64,000 nucleotides of DNA from Brachybacterium fresconis (GCF_017876515.1 NZ_JAGIOC010000001.1:4030001-4094000); one strand, 5' to 3'; counted from the first letter of the stretch, positions 43,804-52,100 are shown. The notes: a model not told the origin generated them from the sequence alone. Numbers and translations are program-made.

Positions 43804-44502
43804 ATGGATATCCGCACCACGCCGAACCCGCTGATCCGCTGGGCGGGTCGCGCCCTGGGGACCGTGAACGCCCGGCATCCGTGGAGCCACAACGACCACT
43901 TCCATCCCTGGGTCCTGGGCGCTCTGCCCGGGCCGACCGCCCGGGTGCTCGACGTCGGGTGCGGGCGCGGGGAGCTGCTGGCCGCCCTGGCCGGGATCGC
44001 GGGAGAGGTGGACGGGATCGACGCGGACCAGGAGATGGCCTACCTCGCCGCCACCCGGTTCCAGGACGTCCCGCACGTGCGCGTCCGCCGTCGCACCCTC
44101 GCCGAGCACGCCGCGCTTCCCGAGCTCGCCGAGAGCTACGACGCGATCACGATGATCGCCTCGCTGCACCACATGCCGCTCGACGCCGCACTCTCCGAAG
44201 CCCGGCAGCTCCTGCGCCCCGGCGGGCGACTGCTGGTGGTCACGCTGACCACGCCCGTGGGCGCGCTCGACCAGGCCTGGGACGTGGCCAACGCGCTCAC
44301 CAATCCGCTGATCGGACTGGTCAAGCATCCGCAGCCGGTGCGCGAGCCGGGCCCTGGGCGGCCGCAGCCGGTCCGGGACCCGGCGTGGTCGATCGCCGAG
44401 CTGCGGGAGCAGGCCGCCGCACAGCTTCCCGGTGCCGTGATCCGGCGGCGGGAGGGGTTCCGCGCCACCCTGCGCTGGCAGAAGCCGGGACGAGGGCGCT
44501 GA
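43804..44502 (+). CDS. Class I SAM-dependent methyltransferase
   Basis: The 232-aa protein has SAM motif I VLDVGCGRGELLAALAG near residue 48 and acidic motif II VDGIDADQEM. ASLHHMPLDAALSEARQLLRPGG is typical of small-molecule methyltransferases of the UbiE/Coq5 type. The substrate is unknown. The position after the ABC pair suggests that it modifies or resists what the transporter handles, but that is inference. GAAGGA precedes the ATG by 8 nt. A tandem repeat begins in its last codons. Confidence 0.82.
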   Translation: MDIRTTPNPLIRWAGRALGTVNARHPWSHNDHFHPWVLGALPGPTARVLDVGCGRGELLAALAGIAGEVDGIDADQEMAYLAATRFQDVPHVRVRRRTLAEHAALPELAESYDAITMIASLHHMPLDAALSEARQLLRPGGRLLVVTLTTPVGALDQAWDVANALTNPLIGLVKHPQPVREPGPGRPQPVRDPAWSIAELREQAAAQLPGAVIRRREGFRATLRWQKPGRGR

Positions 44503-44558
44503 CGCCGCGAGGGCGCCGGCACCGCGAGGGCGCTGACGTCGTGAGGGCGCCGGAACCG
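44491..44558. repeat. Four tandem copies of a 17-bp unit
   Basis: Units at 44491, 44508, 44525 and 44542 share CGAGGGCGC with alternating ends. The array starts in the last codons of the methyltransferase gene and runs past its stop at 44502. Copies 1 and 3 are nearly identical and so are 2 and 4, so it can also be seen as two 34-bp units. Confidence 0.85.
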
Positions 44559-44610
44559 TGGGGGATGGCCTCGGGGGCGAAGCGGGGGCCGCCTCCCGCG
44601 ACGACGCGGG

Positions 44611-45822
44611 TCAGGCCCGTCGGTGCTGGGCGATGACCTCGCCGAGGCGCTCGACCGCCCCCGCGATGACCTCGGGGGAGTGCGTCACGAAGCTCAGGCG
44701 CATGGTGGAGAGATCGGCGTGGTCGGCGTAGAAGGACCAGCCCGGAAGGTAGGCGACACCGGCCGCGACGGCGTCGGCGAGCATCCGCTGAGCGTCGTAG
44801 CCCTCGCCGAGCGCGGCCCACAGGAACATGCCGCCGTCGGGATGGGTCAGATGAGCACCCTCCGGCAGCACCGGCGCGATCGCGGAGGCCATCGCGTCGC
44901 GCCGTTCGCGATAGACGGCGCTGACCCGCGCGACGTGGCCGTCGAGGTCGGCGGTGTCCAGGTAGCGGGCCACGGTCAGCTGGTCCACCACGGAGGACTG
45001 CATCGAGATCGCGGCCTTGGCGACGGCCAGGGTGTCCAGGATCGGGCCCTCGGCGCGGATCCAGCCGATGCGCAGACCCGGGCTCATGAGCTTGCTCATG
45101 GAGTTCAGCAGCAGCGTGCGCTCACCCATCCCCGGCAGGGACGCGATCGGTGCCCAGGTGCTGCCCGTGAAGCTGAGCGCCCCGTACGGATCGTCCTCGA
45201 CGAGGGGGACGCTCGTGCGCAGCAGGACGTCGGCCACCGCCTGTCGGCGGGCGACGGGCATGGTCCGGCCGGTGGGGTTCTGGAAGGTGGGGATCAGGTA
45301 CACCATCCGCGGGTGATGGGTGCGGATCGCCTCCTCGAGCGCCTCCGGCACCACCCCGTCGTCGTCGGTGTCCACCCCGATCATGCGGGCGCCGTGCACG
45401 GCGAAGGCCTGGACGGCCGCGAGATAGGTGGGAGACTCCACCAGCACCACGTCGCCCGGCTCCAGCAGGGCCTCGGCCACGACGAACAGCCCTTCCTGCG
45501 ATCCGGAGGTGACCCGGATCTGGGAGGCATCGGTGGGCAGGTCCCGCGAGAGCCGACGGGCGGCCTGCTCGCGAAGCTCCACCTCGCCCTCGCTGACCCC
45601 GTACTGCAGGGCGCGGTGCCCCTGGTGGCTCAGCACCCAGTCGTAGCAGGCGGCGACGTCCTCGAGGTCGAACAGCTCCGGGTCCGGGATGCCGCCGGCG
45701 AAGGAGACGACGTCCTGGCGGGCGGCGAGGGCGAAGATGTCCTTCAGCGGCGAGGACTCCATGCCCGCGTAACGGGCGGCGACGGGGAAGCGGTACGGCG
45801 CGGAGGGCGGGGGCATGGTCAT
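44611..45822 (-). CDS. PLP-dependent aminotransferase (class I/II, LysN-like)
   Basis: The 403-aa enzyme shows AARQDVVSFAGGIPDPELF and VTSGSQEGLFVVAEALLEPG. The PLP-binding site has the conserved NPTGRTMPVARRQA and the Schiff-base Lys244 in LNSMSKLMSPGLRIGW. This subgroup covers 2-aminoadipate and aromatic/branched-chain aminotransferases, so the substrate is open. The ATG at 45822 follows the ogt stop by 12 bp on the same strand; co-transcription is likely. Confidence 0.85.
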   Translation of the reverse strand: MTMPPPSAPYRFPVAARYAGMESSPLKDIFALAARQDVVSFAGGIPDPELFDLEDVAACYDWVLSHQGHRALQYGVSEGEVELREQAARRLSRDLPTDASQIRVTSGSQEGLFVVAEALLEPGDVVLVESPTYLAAVQAFAVHGARMIGVDTDDDGVVPEALEEAIRTHHPRMVYLIPTFQNPTGRTMPVARRQAVADVLLRTSVPLVEDDPYGALSFTGSTWAPIASLPGMGERTLLLNSMSKLMSPGLRIGWIRAEGPILDTLAVAKAAISMQSSVVDQLTVARYLDTADLDGHVARVSAVYRERRDAMASAIAPVLPEGAHLTHPDGGMFLWAALGEGYDAQRMLADAVAAGVAYLPGWSFYADHADLSTMRLSFVTHSPEVIAGAVERLGEVIAQHRRA

Positions 45823-45834
45823 CGGCCCATCGTG

Positions 45835-46380
45835 TCACGCGGTCAGGGCGCCCTCGAGGGCCAGCAGTGCCTGTTTCGTCTCGATCCCGCCCGCATAGCC
45901 GGTCAGCGACCCGCTGGTGCCCAGCACGCGGTGGCACGGCACCACGATCGAGATCGGGTTCGAGCCCACCGCCGCCCCGACGGCCTGGGCCGCGCGAGGA
46001 CGCTCGAGGTCCTGCGCGATCCGGCCGTAGGTGGTGGTGGTGCCGCGAGGAATCGTCCGCAGCCGGGCCCAGACCGCGTGCTGGAACGCGGTCCCGCGCG
46101 GGGCCAGCGGCAGGTCGAAGTCCTCGCGCTCGCCGGCCAGGTAGGCGAGCAGCTGCTCCGCGGCGGCATCCAGCAGCGGATCCGCCGCCGGAGTCGGTTC
46201 CCCGAGCCGATCCGGCGCCGGGAAGTGGGACTGCTCCTCGCGCCACAGACCGGTGACGGCATCGCCCTCGGCGGCGATCACGTAGGTGCCCAGCGGGGTG
46301 GGCAGCCGACGGTGGCGGGGTCTCGACCCGGCGTGGTCGGCGCCGGGCGGGCGAGGTGTCGGTGAGGGGGTCGTGGACAT
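45835..46380 (-). CDS. ogt: Methylated-DNA-protein-cysteine methyltransferase (Ogt/MGMT)
   Basis: The 181-aa suicide repair protein removes alkyl groups from O6-alkylguanine onto Cys149 in the motif IVVPCHRV. FQHAVWARLRTIPRGTTTTYG is the helix-turn-helix DNA contact and SLTGYAGGIETKQALLALEG closes the domain. The N-terminal 25 residues are disordered. A ribosome site GGAAGGA lies upstream. The spacer to the preceding Ada-AlkA gene holds a heptamer repeat. Confidence 0.92.
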   Translation of the reverse strand: MSTTPSPTPRPPGADHAGSRPRHRRLPTPLGTYVIAAEGDAVTGLWREEQSHFPAPDRLGEPTPAADPLLDAAAEQLLAYLAGEREDFDLPLAPRGTAFQHAVWARLRTIPRGTTTTYGRIAQDLERPRAAQAVGAAVGSNPISIVVPCHRVLGTSGSLTGYAGGIETKQALLALEGALTA

Positions 46381-46410
46381 GTCGGAGGTCCTTCCGTGAG
46401 GTCGGGAGAG

Positions 46411-46473
46411 TCGGTCGTCGGTGGTCGGTGGTCGGTGGTCGGTCGTCGGTGGTCGGTGGTCGGTGGTCGGTGG
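46411..46473. repeat. Nine tandem copies of a 7-bp unit (TCGGTGG)
   Basis: Copies at 46411 and 46439 read TCGGTCG and the other seven TCGGTGG. The array fills the spacer between the Ada-AlkA stop and the ogt start. It is not in a coding frame, so copy number could vary without disrupting a protein but would change mRNA spacing before ogt. Confidence 0.9.
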
Positions 46474-46492
46474 TGCGGTCCCGGGGCGGTTG

Positions 46493-48034
46493 TCAGCGGG
46501 TCGAGTCCCGACCGCGGGTCCTCGCCGCGGCGCGCTGCGTGGCCTGGTGCTGCCACAGGTGGGCGGCGGCGTACGAGCGCCAGGGGGAGGCGGCCTCGAG
46601 CGTTCGCCGCAGGGCGGCGTGGTCATCGGCCAGGCCCAGGTCGCGGGCTGCGCCGAGCAGGGCGACGTCCCGGACGGGGGCGACGTCGACCGCGCGCACG
46701 CCGCGCAGCAGCACGTAGTCCGCGGTCCACGGCCCGATGCCGCGCAGCGCCAGCAGGCGCTCGCGCAGCTCATCGATGCTCCCCGCCAGGGGAAGGCCCT
46801 GCTCGTCCTCGGCGATCGCCGGGACCGCGGAGACCAGCGTCTCCCGGCGAGCACGCGGCCCGCGGAACCACTGCGGTGCCGCGGCCGCTGCGGCGGCGGG
46901 ATCCACCGGGGCGCGGTGGACGCCGGCCAGGTGCAGCGGCTCCGGCAGCGCGGCTGCCAGCAGATCCGTGGCCCGGCCGATCTGCTCCCGAGCCTGCGCC
47001 GTGGTGATCTGCTGTCCGGTGATCGCCCACAGCAGTGCTTCGGCGAGGCTCGGGGTCCCCGGCAGTCGCACCCCCGGCCGCGCCGTGAGCAGGGGGGCGA
47101 GGGCGGGCAGGGCGGATGCCAGCCCGGCGTCGATGCCGACGGGGTCCGCGTCGAGGTCCAGCAGCCGCCGCACCAGCGCGATCGCCGCGGCATGGTCTCG
47201 CAGGTCCGTCAGGCGCATCGTCACCGGCAGCGCCCCGTCGGCTCCGAGATCGACCTGCACCACGCCCGGCCCGTGGGGCAGCTGCACCGCCCGCGTCCAG
47301 AGCAGGCCGGTGACGTCCTCGACGCCGGGCACGGCCCGGTGGGCGAACCAGGCGGCGAGACCGGGGCCGTCGAAGGGGCGACGCACGGCCAGGCGCGCCA
47401 TGACCACGGCGACGTCGTCGGCCGCAGGGACCGAGCTCACGGACTCACCGTCGGGCGCTCGGGAGCCCCGGATCCGCTCCCGGACCACCGAGGGGGCGTG
47501 GCCGAAGACCTCGGTGAAGGTCTCGTGGAACTGACGTTCGCTGCCGAAGCCGGCCGCATGCGCGATCCGTGCCAGCGGCAGCTGGGAGCCGACGACCAGC
47601 TCTCGGGCGCGTCGAGCTCGGCGCAGACGCGCATGGGCGAGGGCGCCCGCGCCGGTGGCCGCGATCAGGGCGCGGTGCAGCGTCCGCTCGGAGACCGCCA
47701 GGCGTCGGGCGAGGGAGGGCACCGTGCCCTCCTCGTCGAGAGCTCCCGCGTCGATCAGGCGCAGCGCCCGGCCGGAGAGCGAGCCCTGCGGATCGTCATC
47801 GGGGCTCCCGGGCGGGGCCGTCGGCCCGCAGCGCTTGCAGGCGCGGTAGCCGCCGGCGAGTGCCGCCGCGGCCGACGGCACGAACTCGACGCCGCCGCGC
47901 TGCGGTGTCCGGGCCGGGCAGGAGGGACGGCAGAAGATGCCGGTGGAGCGCACGCACGTGAAGAACATCCCGTCGAAACGGGTGTCCCGGGCGCGGATCG
48001 CGGCATAGCGCTCGTCATCGGTCATCACGGTCAT
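46493..48034 (-). CDS. Ada-AlkA fusion: alkylation-sensor and 3-methyladenine DNA glycosylase
   Basis: The 513-aa protein joins three parts. The Ada zinc/methyl-phosphotriester domain has Cys35, Cys39, Cys66 and Cys69 in IFCRPSC and ACKRC. An AraC-type HTH (about 95-195) includes LARIAHAAGFGSERQFHETF. A C-terminal AlkA domain has the helix-hairpin-helix LRGIGPWTADYVLLR and ITGQQITTAQAREQ. It probably both senses alkylated DNA and excises damaged bases, and may induce ogt, which lies downstream. The start at 48034 is preferred; an in-frame ATG at 48025 is also possible. Confidence 0.9.
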   Translation of the reverse strand: MTVMTDDERYAAIRARDTRFDGMFFTCVRSTGIFCRPSCPARTPQRGGVEFVPSAAAALAGGYRACKRCGPTAPPGSPDDDPQGSLSGRALRLIDAGALDEEGTVPSLARRLAVSERTLHRALIAATGAGALAHARLRRARRARELVVGSQLPLARIAHAAGFGSERQFHETFTEVFGHAPSVVRERIRGSRAPDGESVSSVPAADDVAVVMARLAVRRPFDGPGLAAWFAHRAVPGVEDVTGLLWTRAVQLPHGPGVVQVDLGADGALPVTMRLTDLRDHAAAIALVRRLLDLDADPVGIDAGLASALPALAPLLTARPGVRLPGTPSLAEALLWAITGQQITTAQAREQIGRATDLLAAALPEPLHLAGVHRAPVDPAAAAAAAPQWFRGPRARRETLVSAVPAIAEDEQGLPLAGSIDELRERLLALRGIGPWTADYVLLRGVRAVDVAPVRDVALLGAARDLGLADDHAALRRTLEAASPWRSYAAAHLWQHQATQRAAARTRGRDSTR

Positions 48035-48179
48035 GCATCCAGTGAACCGCGTCGCGGCCTGCGACACCAGCGGAAATCGGACAGCGCGGTCGAGGGCGTT
48101 CCAGCTGGACCGCCGGGTGGCGGGTGGGAGAGCAGGGGTGACCTGGCGCGAGAGCCCCTCGCGGGCGGAGAATAGGAGG

Positions 48180-49472
48180 ATGGGGACATGTGCGATGCCG
48201 GAGCCGACGACGGCCGGACGGCACGATGCCCTCGTGGACCGGCTGCGCCGTGCCGGGTGCGTCTTCGCCGAGCAGGAGGCGACGGTCCTCGAGGGGGCCG
48301 CCTCGGATTCGCCGGAGCTGGAGCGCCTGTGCGCCCGCCGCGAGGCCGGGGAGTTCCTCGAGCACGTGGTCGGCGTCGTCGAGCTCTGCGGAGAGCGCCT
48401 GGCCGTCGGCCCTGGAAGCTTCGTGCCGCGCCAGCGCACCGCGCTGCTGATCGAGGCGGCCCTCGCCGAGGCGCAGCGACGGAGCCGACCCGTCGTCGTC
48501 GAGGCCTACTGCGGCGTCGCCCCCGTCGCCGCGCTGATCGGACGCCGGGTGCCCGCCGCCACTCTGCACGTGACCGACAGCGACCCCCGCCCGCTCGTCC
48601 ACGCCCGCCAGAACCTTCCCCGCAGTGCCGGCGTGCACCGCGGATCCGGCCTGGAGGCTCTGCCGCGAGAGCTCGCGGGCACGGTGGACCTGCTGGTCGC
48701 CGTGCCTCCGTACGTCCCCGCCGGGCAATGGGACCTGATGCCGCGCGAACCGAGGGAGTGCGAACCCGCCGCGGCGCTCGTCGCCGGGAGGGACGGGCTC
48801 GACGAGATCCGGCGCCTGGTGGCAGAGGCGCCGCGCTGGCTCGCCCCCGGCGGGGTTCTGCTGATCGAGATGCATCGTGACCAAGCGCCGCCCGCGCTCG
48901 CCGCCGCCCGGGGGATCGATGCTTGCGCTGACTGGGGGACGGCGGACGGCGAGGACGGCGAGACGGTCCTTCTGCGCGCGACGATGCCGGCTCCCCTCCC
49001 GGACTCCGGTGCCCCCGCCGCGCCGATTCCCCCTGCCGCCTCCGCTCCGGCGGGCCCGGCCCCGGACCTCGTGCTGCTGCGGAGGGTGCGCGACCGGATC
49101 GACCGTGACCACGCGCAGCCCCTGGACGTCGAGTCCCTCGCGCGGTCGGTGCACCTCTCCGGCGGGCATCTCAGCCGCCGCTTCCGGCAGGAGTACGGAG
49201 AATCGCCCTACTCCTACCTCATGACCCGTCGGATCGAACGGGCGATGGCCCTGCTGCGGCACACCGACCGCTCCATCACCGACATCTGCATGGCCGTCGG
49301 CTTCTCCTCGCTGGGCACCTTCAGCACCCGCTTCAAGGAGCTGCTCGGAGTGTCGCCGTCGGCCTATCGCGCCCAGGGCGCCGAGGTGCTGGATTCGATG
49401 CCGCCGTGCATCGCGCGGCGCGTGACCAGACCGATCAGGAATCGAGAAGCGCCGGAGCCGGACCGCGCTTAG
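48180..49472 (+). CDS. Degenerate PrmC/HemK-like methyltransferase fused to an AraC-type DNA-binding domain
   Basis: The frame is open for 430 codons. Residues 15-268 follow the layout of putative protein N5-glutamine methyltransferases (GSFVPRQRTALLIEA, ECEPAAALVAGRDGLDEIRR, RWLAPGG). The SAM motif I reads EAYCGVAPV rather than a Gly-x-Gly pattern, and the catalytic N(P/A)PY is VPPY (175-178). A Pro/Ala linker (268-296) leads to an AraC HTH (300-398, RIERAMALLRHTDRSITDI). Its C-terminus (MPPCIARRVTRPIRNREAP) matches short AraC regulators that sit beside VOC genes. An in-frame GTG at 49071 could start a separate 133-aa regulator. AGGAGG abuts the chosen ATG; another ATG is at 48195. Confidence 0.72.
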   Translation: MGTCAMPEPTTAGRHDALVDRLRRAGCVFAEQEATVLEGAASDSPELERLCARREAGEFLEHVVGVVELCGERLAVGPGSFVPRQRTALLIEAALAEAQRRSRPVVVEAYCGVAPVAALIGRRVPAATLHVTDSDPRPLVHARQNLPRSAGVHRGSGLEALPRELAGTVDLLVAVPPYVPAGQWDLMPREPRECEPAAALVAGRDGLDEIRRLVAEAPRWLAPGGVLLIEMHRDQAPPALAAARGIDACADWGTADGEDGETVLLRATMPAPLPDSGAPAAPIPPAASAPAGPAPDLVLLRRVRDRIDRDHAQPLDVESLARSVHLSGGHLSRRFRQEYGESPYSYLMTRRIERAMALLRHTDRSITDICMAVGFSSLGTFSTRFKELLGVSPSAYRAQGAEVLDSMPPCIARRVTRPIRNREAPEPDRA

Positions 49473-49475
49473 ATT
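49470..49475 (+). promoter_or_regulatory. -10 hexamer TAGATT, leaderless-type promoter
   Basis: TAGATT ends 6 nt before the VOC ATG at 49482 and overlaps the stop of the fusion gene. Confidence 0.5.
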
Positions 49476-49481
49476 CGCGGT

Positions 49482-49916
49482 ATGGCACCTGCACCCCGCT
49501 CCGCGTCCATCACCTGCTCCATCCACTCCAGCTTCCTGCCCCACACCGACGCCGACGCCTCCCTCGCCTTCTACAGTGACGTGCTCGGCTTCGAGGTGCG
49601 CCTCGACATCGGCGGCGGCCGGATGCGGTGGATGACCGTGGGCCCGCCCGGCCAGGACACCGCGATCGTGCTGCATCCGCTGTTCGAGGGCAACGGCATC
49701 ACCCCCGAGGAGAACGCGGTGCTCGCCTCGCTCATCGCGAAGGGCTCCTACTTCGGGGTGAACCTCGCCGCCGAGGACCTCGATGCGACCTTCGCCGCCC
49801 TCGAGGAGGCAGGGGCCGATATCGTCCAGGAGCCCATCGATCAGGACTACGGGCTGCGCGACTGCGCCGTGCGTGACCCCGCCGGAAACCTCCTGCGCAT
49901 CCAGCAGTCCGCCTGA
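49482..49916 (+). CDS. VOC (glyoxalase fold) family protein
   Basis: The 144-aa protein has metal-site elements ITCSIHSSFLPHTDADASLAF, then GFEVRLDIGGGRMRWMTVGP and, in the second module, EDLDATFAALEEAG. It ends with DYGLRDCAVRDPAGNLLRI, which carries the Glu/Asp ligand region of extradiol-like members. It is a likely target or partner of the AraC domain upstream, since such AraC-VOC pairs recur in actinobacteria. The start is leaderless in type. Confidence 0.82.
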   Translation: MAPAPRSASITCSIHSSFLPHTDADASLAFYSDVLGFEVRLDIGGGRMRWMTVGPPGQDTAIVLHPLFEGNGITPEENAVLASLIAKGSYFGVNLAAEDLDATFAALEEAGADIVQEPIDQDYGLRDCAVRDPAGNLLRIQQSA

Positions 49917-50080
49917 GAGCGGCATGGGGAAGGGCACCGAGGCGTCGATGCACCACTCGCCCCCGAAAGTCCGCCGGGGAGCGGGATGGGAAGGGGGCGT
50001 CGGGGTCCAGCAGGCCCCGACGAGCAGGACGGCCCACCGGCGAGCCGGACCCGCTGGTGGCAAAGGTGCGGCGATGAGAA

Positions 50081-50111
50081 GAGCCGCGACCCGGAGGACG
50101 GGCCGCGGCTC
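50081..50111 (-). terminator. Hairpin downstream of tRNA-Gly
   Basis: GAGCCGCG-A-CCCG (50081-50093) pairs with CGGG-C-CGCGGCTC (50099-50111) across one mismatch. It is 7 bp past the tRNA 3' end. Confidence 0.6.
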
Positions 50112-50117
50112 TCGCGC

Positions 50118-50191
50118 TGGAGCGGGCGACGGGAATCGAACCCGCGTAATCAGTTTGGAAGACTGAGGCTCTACCATTGAGCTACGCCCGC
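50118..50191 (-). tRNA. tRNA-Gly (anticodon UCC)
   Basis: The minus strand forms a full cloverleaf. The acceptor stem is GCGGGCG/CGCCCGC. The anticodon loop is CTTCCAA with anticodon TCC, flanked by TCAGT/ACTGA. The T arm holds TTCGATT. CCA is encoded at the 3' end (TGG at 50118-50120 on the plus strand). It reads GGA and, by wobble, GGG. Confidence 0.95.
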
Positions 50192-50328
50192 GGACCGCAC
50201 CATTGAACCAGATCAGCGCCCCGAAGGCACATCCGCAGTGGGCCAGAAGACATGGATCTGCTCACAGCGCCCCGGCACGAATCAGGCGCGGGGCAGGGGG
50301 AACGGGTAATATCCCCTGGGTTGCCCTC

Positions 50329-50402
50329 CGGGGTGTAGCTCAGCTTGGTAGAGCACCCGCTTTGGGAGCGGGAAGTCGCAGGTTCAAATCCTGTCACCCC
50401 GA
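50329..50402 (+). tRNA. tRNA-Pro (anticodon UGG)
   Basis: The acceptor stem is CGGGGTG/CACCCCG. The D arm is AGCTC, the anticodon arm CCCGC/GCGGG has loop TTTGGGA (anticodon TGG), and the T arm is GCAGG-TTCAAAT-CCTGT. CCA is not encoded. tig starts 89 bp later, the usual actinobacterial order. tRNA-Gly runs the other way. Confidence 0.95.
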
Positions 50403-50490
50403 CTCCGTCTCCGGGTCGCCACCGCGTGCGAGCTCCGAGGCGTCCGTGAGAACAGACCATAGACCGACCATCCACAGGGAGACCTGACCA

Positions 50491-52065
50491 GTGAAGACCG
50501 AGTCCGAGAAGCTCAGCCCCACCCGGGTGAAGCTCACCGTCGAGGTGCCCTTCGACGAGCTGCAGCCGGCCGTCGAGACCGCCACGAAGAAGATCGCCGA
50601 CCAGGTGCAGATCCCCGGCTTCCGCAAGGGCAAGGTCCCCTCCAAGCTCGTCGAGCAGCGCTTCGGCCGCCCCGCGATCATGCAGGAGGCCGTCAACGAC
50701 GCGCTTCCCGACTACTACCAGCAGGCTGCGGCCGAGGCGGAGATCAAGCCCGTCGGCCGTCCCGAGGTCGAGGTCAGCGAGATCCCGGGCCTGGACGGCT
50801 CCTCGGAGGGGAACCTCGTGTTCGTCGTCGAGCAGGACGTGCGCCCCGAGATCGACCTGCCCGACTTCTCGACCCTCGAGGTCGAGATCGAGGAGCCCAC
50901 CGTCGACGACGACGCCGTCGAGGTGCGCCTGACCGAGCTGCGCGAGCGCTTCGGCACCCTGGTGGGCGTGGACCGCCCCGCCGAGGACCGGGACTTCGTC
51001 TCGGTCGACCTCGTCGCCACCATCGAGGGCGAAGAGATCGAGACCGTCGAGGGCGTGTCCTACCAGATCGGTGAGGGCAACATGCTCGAGGGCCTGGACG
51101 AGGCCCTGATCGGCCTCTCGGCCGAGGAGACCACCACCTTCACCTCGAAGCTCGCCGGCGGAGATCGCGCCGGTGAGGAGGCCGAGGTGAAGGTGACCGC
51201 GCAGTCCGTCAAGGTGCGCGAGCTGCCCGAGGCCGACGACGAGTTCGCCGAGATGGCCTCCGAGTTCGACACCATCGACGAGCTCAAGGACGACCTGCGC
51301 ACCCAGGCTGCGGCCGACGCCGAGGGCAATCGTGTGGCCCTGGCCCGCAACGCCCTGCTCGAGAAGCTCCTGGGAGAGCTCGAGATCCCCGTGCCCGAGC
51401 AGCTGGTCCAGGACGAGATCAACGCTCACCTCGAGAACGAGGGCAAGGAGGAGGGCGATCCGCACGGCGAGGAGATCCGTGAGGACACCGCCAAGGCCGT
51501 CCGCGCCCAGTTCCTGCTGGACGAGATCAACGCGACCCGCGAGGTCAGCGTCGAGCAGGACGACCTCATGAACTACATGACGCAGCTGTCGGCGCAGTAC
51601 GGCATCGAGCAGAACCAGCTGCTGCAGATGCTGGCCCAGTCCGGCCAGCTCGAGCAGATCTTCGGCGAGGTGCAGCGCTCCAAGGCGCTCGAGGTCGTCC
51701 TGGCGGACGTCATCGTCAAGAACGCCGCCGGCGAGACGCTGGACCTGGACCTGCAGACCCCGGAGGAGGCGTCCGAGGACGAGTCCGACGAGGCCGTGGC
51801 CGAGACCGAGCAGGCCGACGCCCCGGCCGAGGCTGAGCAGGCCGAGGAGCCCGCCGCCGAGGAGAAGCCGGCCAAGAAGGCTCCGGCGAAGAAGGCTCCG
51901 GCGAAGAAGGCCGCTGCCGAGACAGTCGACGCCGACGCGGCTCCGGCCAAGAAGACCCCGGCGAAGAAGGCCCCGGCCAAGAAGGCTGATGCCGAGAAGG
52001 CCCCGGCCAAGAAGGCGCCGGCCAAGAAGGCCGACGCCGAGAAGGCTGACGACACCGAGGCGTGA
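50491..52065 (+). CDS. tig: Trigger factor, ribosome-associated chaperone
   Basis: The 524-aa peptidyl-prolyl isomerase/chaperone meets nascent chains at the ribosome exit. The N-terminal ribosome-binding domain has the signature GFRKGKVPSKLVEQRFG. A central FKBP-like PPIase domain (about 155-240, DRDFVSVDLVATIEG) and a helical C-domain follow. The last 95 residues are unusual: acidic Glu/Ala repeats and then Lys/Ala/Pro repeats (AKKAPAKKA units), resembling histone-H1-like tails. The GTG at 50491 follows AGGGAGA by 8 nt. It is followed by a terminator. Confidence 0.95.
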   Translation: MKTESEKLSPTRVKLTVEVPFDELQPAVETATKKIADQVQIPGFRKGKVPSKLVEQRFGRPAIMQEAVNDALPDYYQQAAAEAEIKPVGRPEVEVSEIPGLDGSSEGNLVFVVEQDVRPEIDLPDFSTLEVEIEEPTVDDDAVEVRLTELRERFGTLVGVDRPAEDRDFVSVDLVATIEGEEIETVEGVSYQIGEGNMLEGLDEALIGLSAEETTTFTSKLAGGDRAGEEAEVKVTAQSVKVRELPEADDEFAEMASEFDTIDELKDDLRTQAAADAEGNRVALARNALLEKLLGELEIPVPEQLVQDEINAHLENEGKEEGDPHGEEIREDTAKAVRAQFLLDEINATREVSVEQDDLMNYMTQLSAQYGIEQNQLLQMLAQSGQLEQIFGEVQRSKALEVVLADVIVKNAAGETLDLDLQTPEEASEDESDEAVAETEQADAPAEAEQAEEPAAEEKPAKKAPAKKAPAKKAAAETVDADAAPAKKTPAKKAPAKKADAEKAPAKKAPAKKADAEKADDTEA

Positions 52066-52100
52066 TCCTCGTGCCCGGCCTCGGCGCCGGGTGAGTCGAC

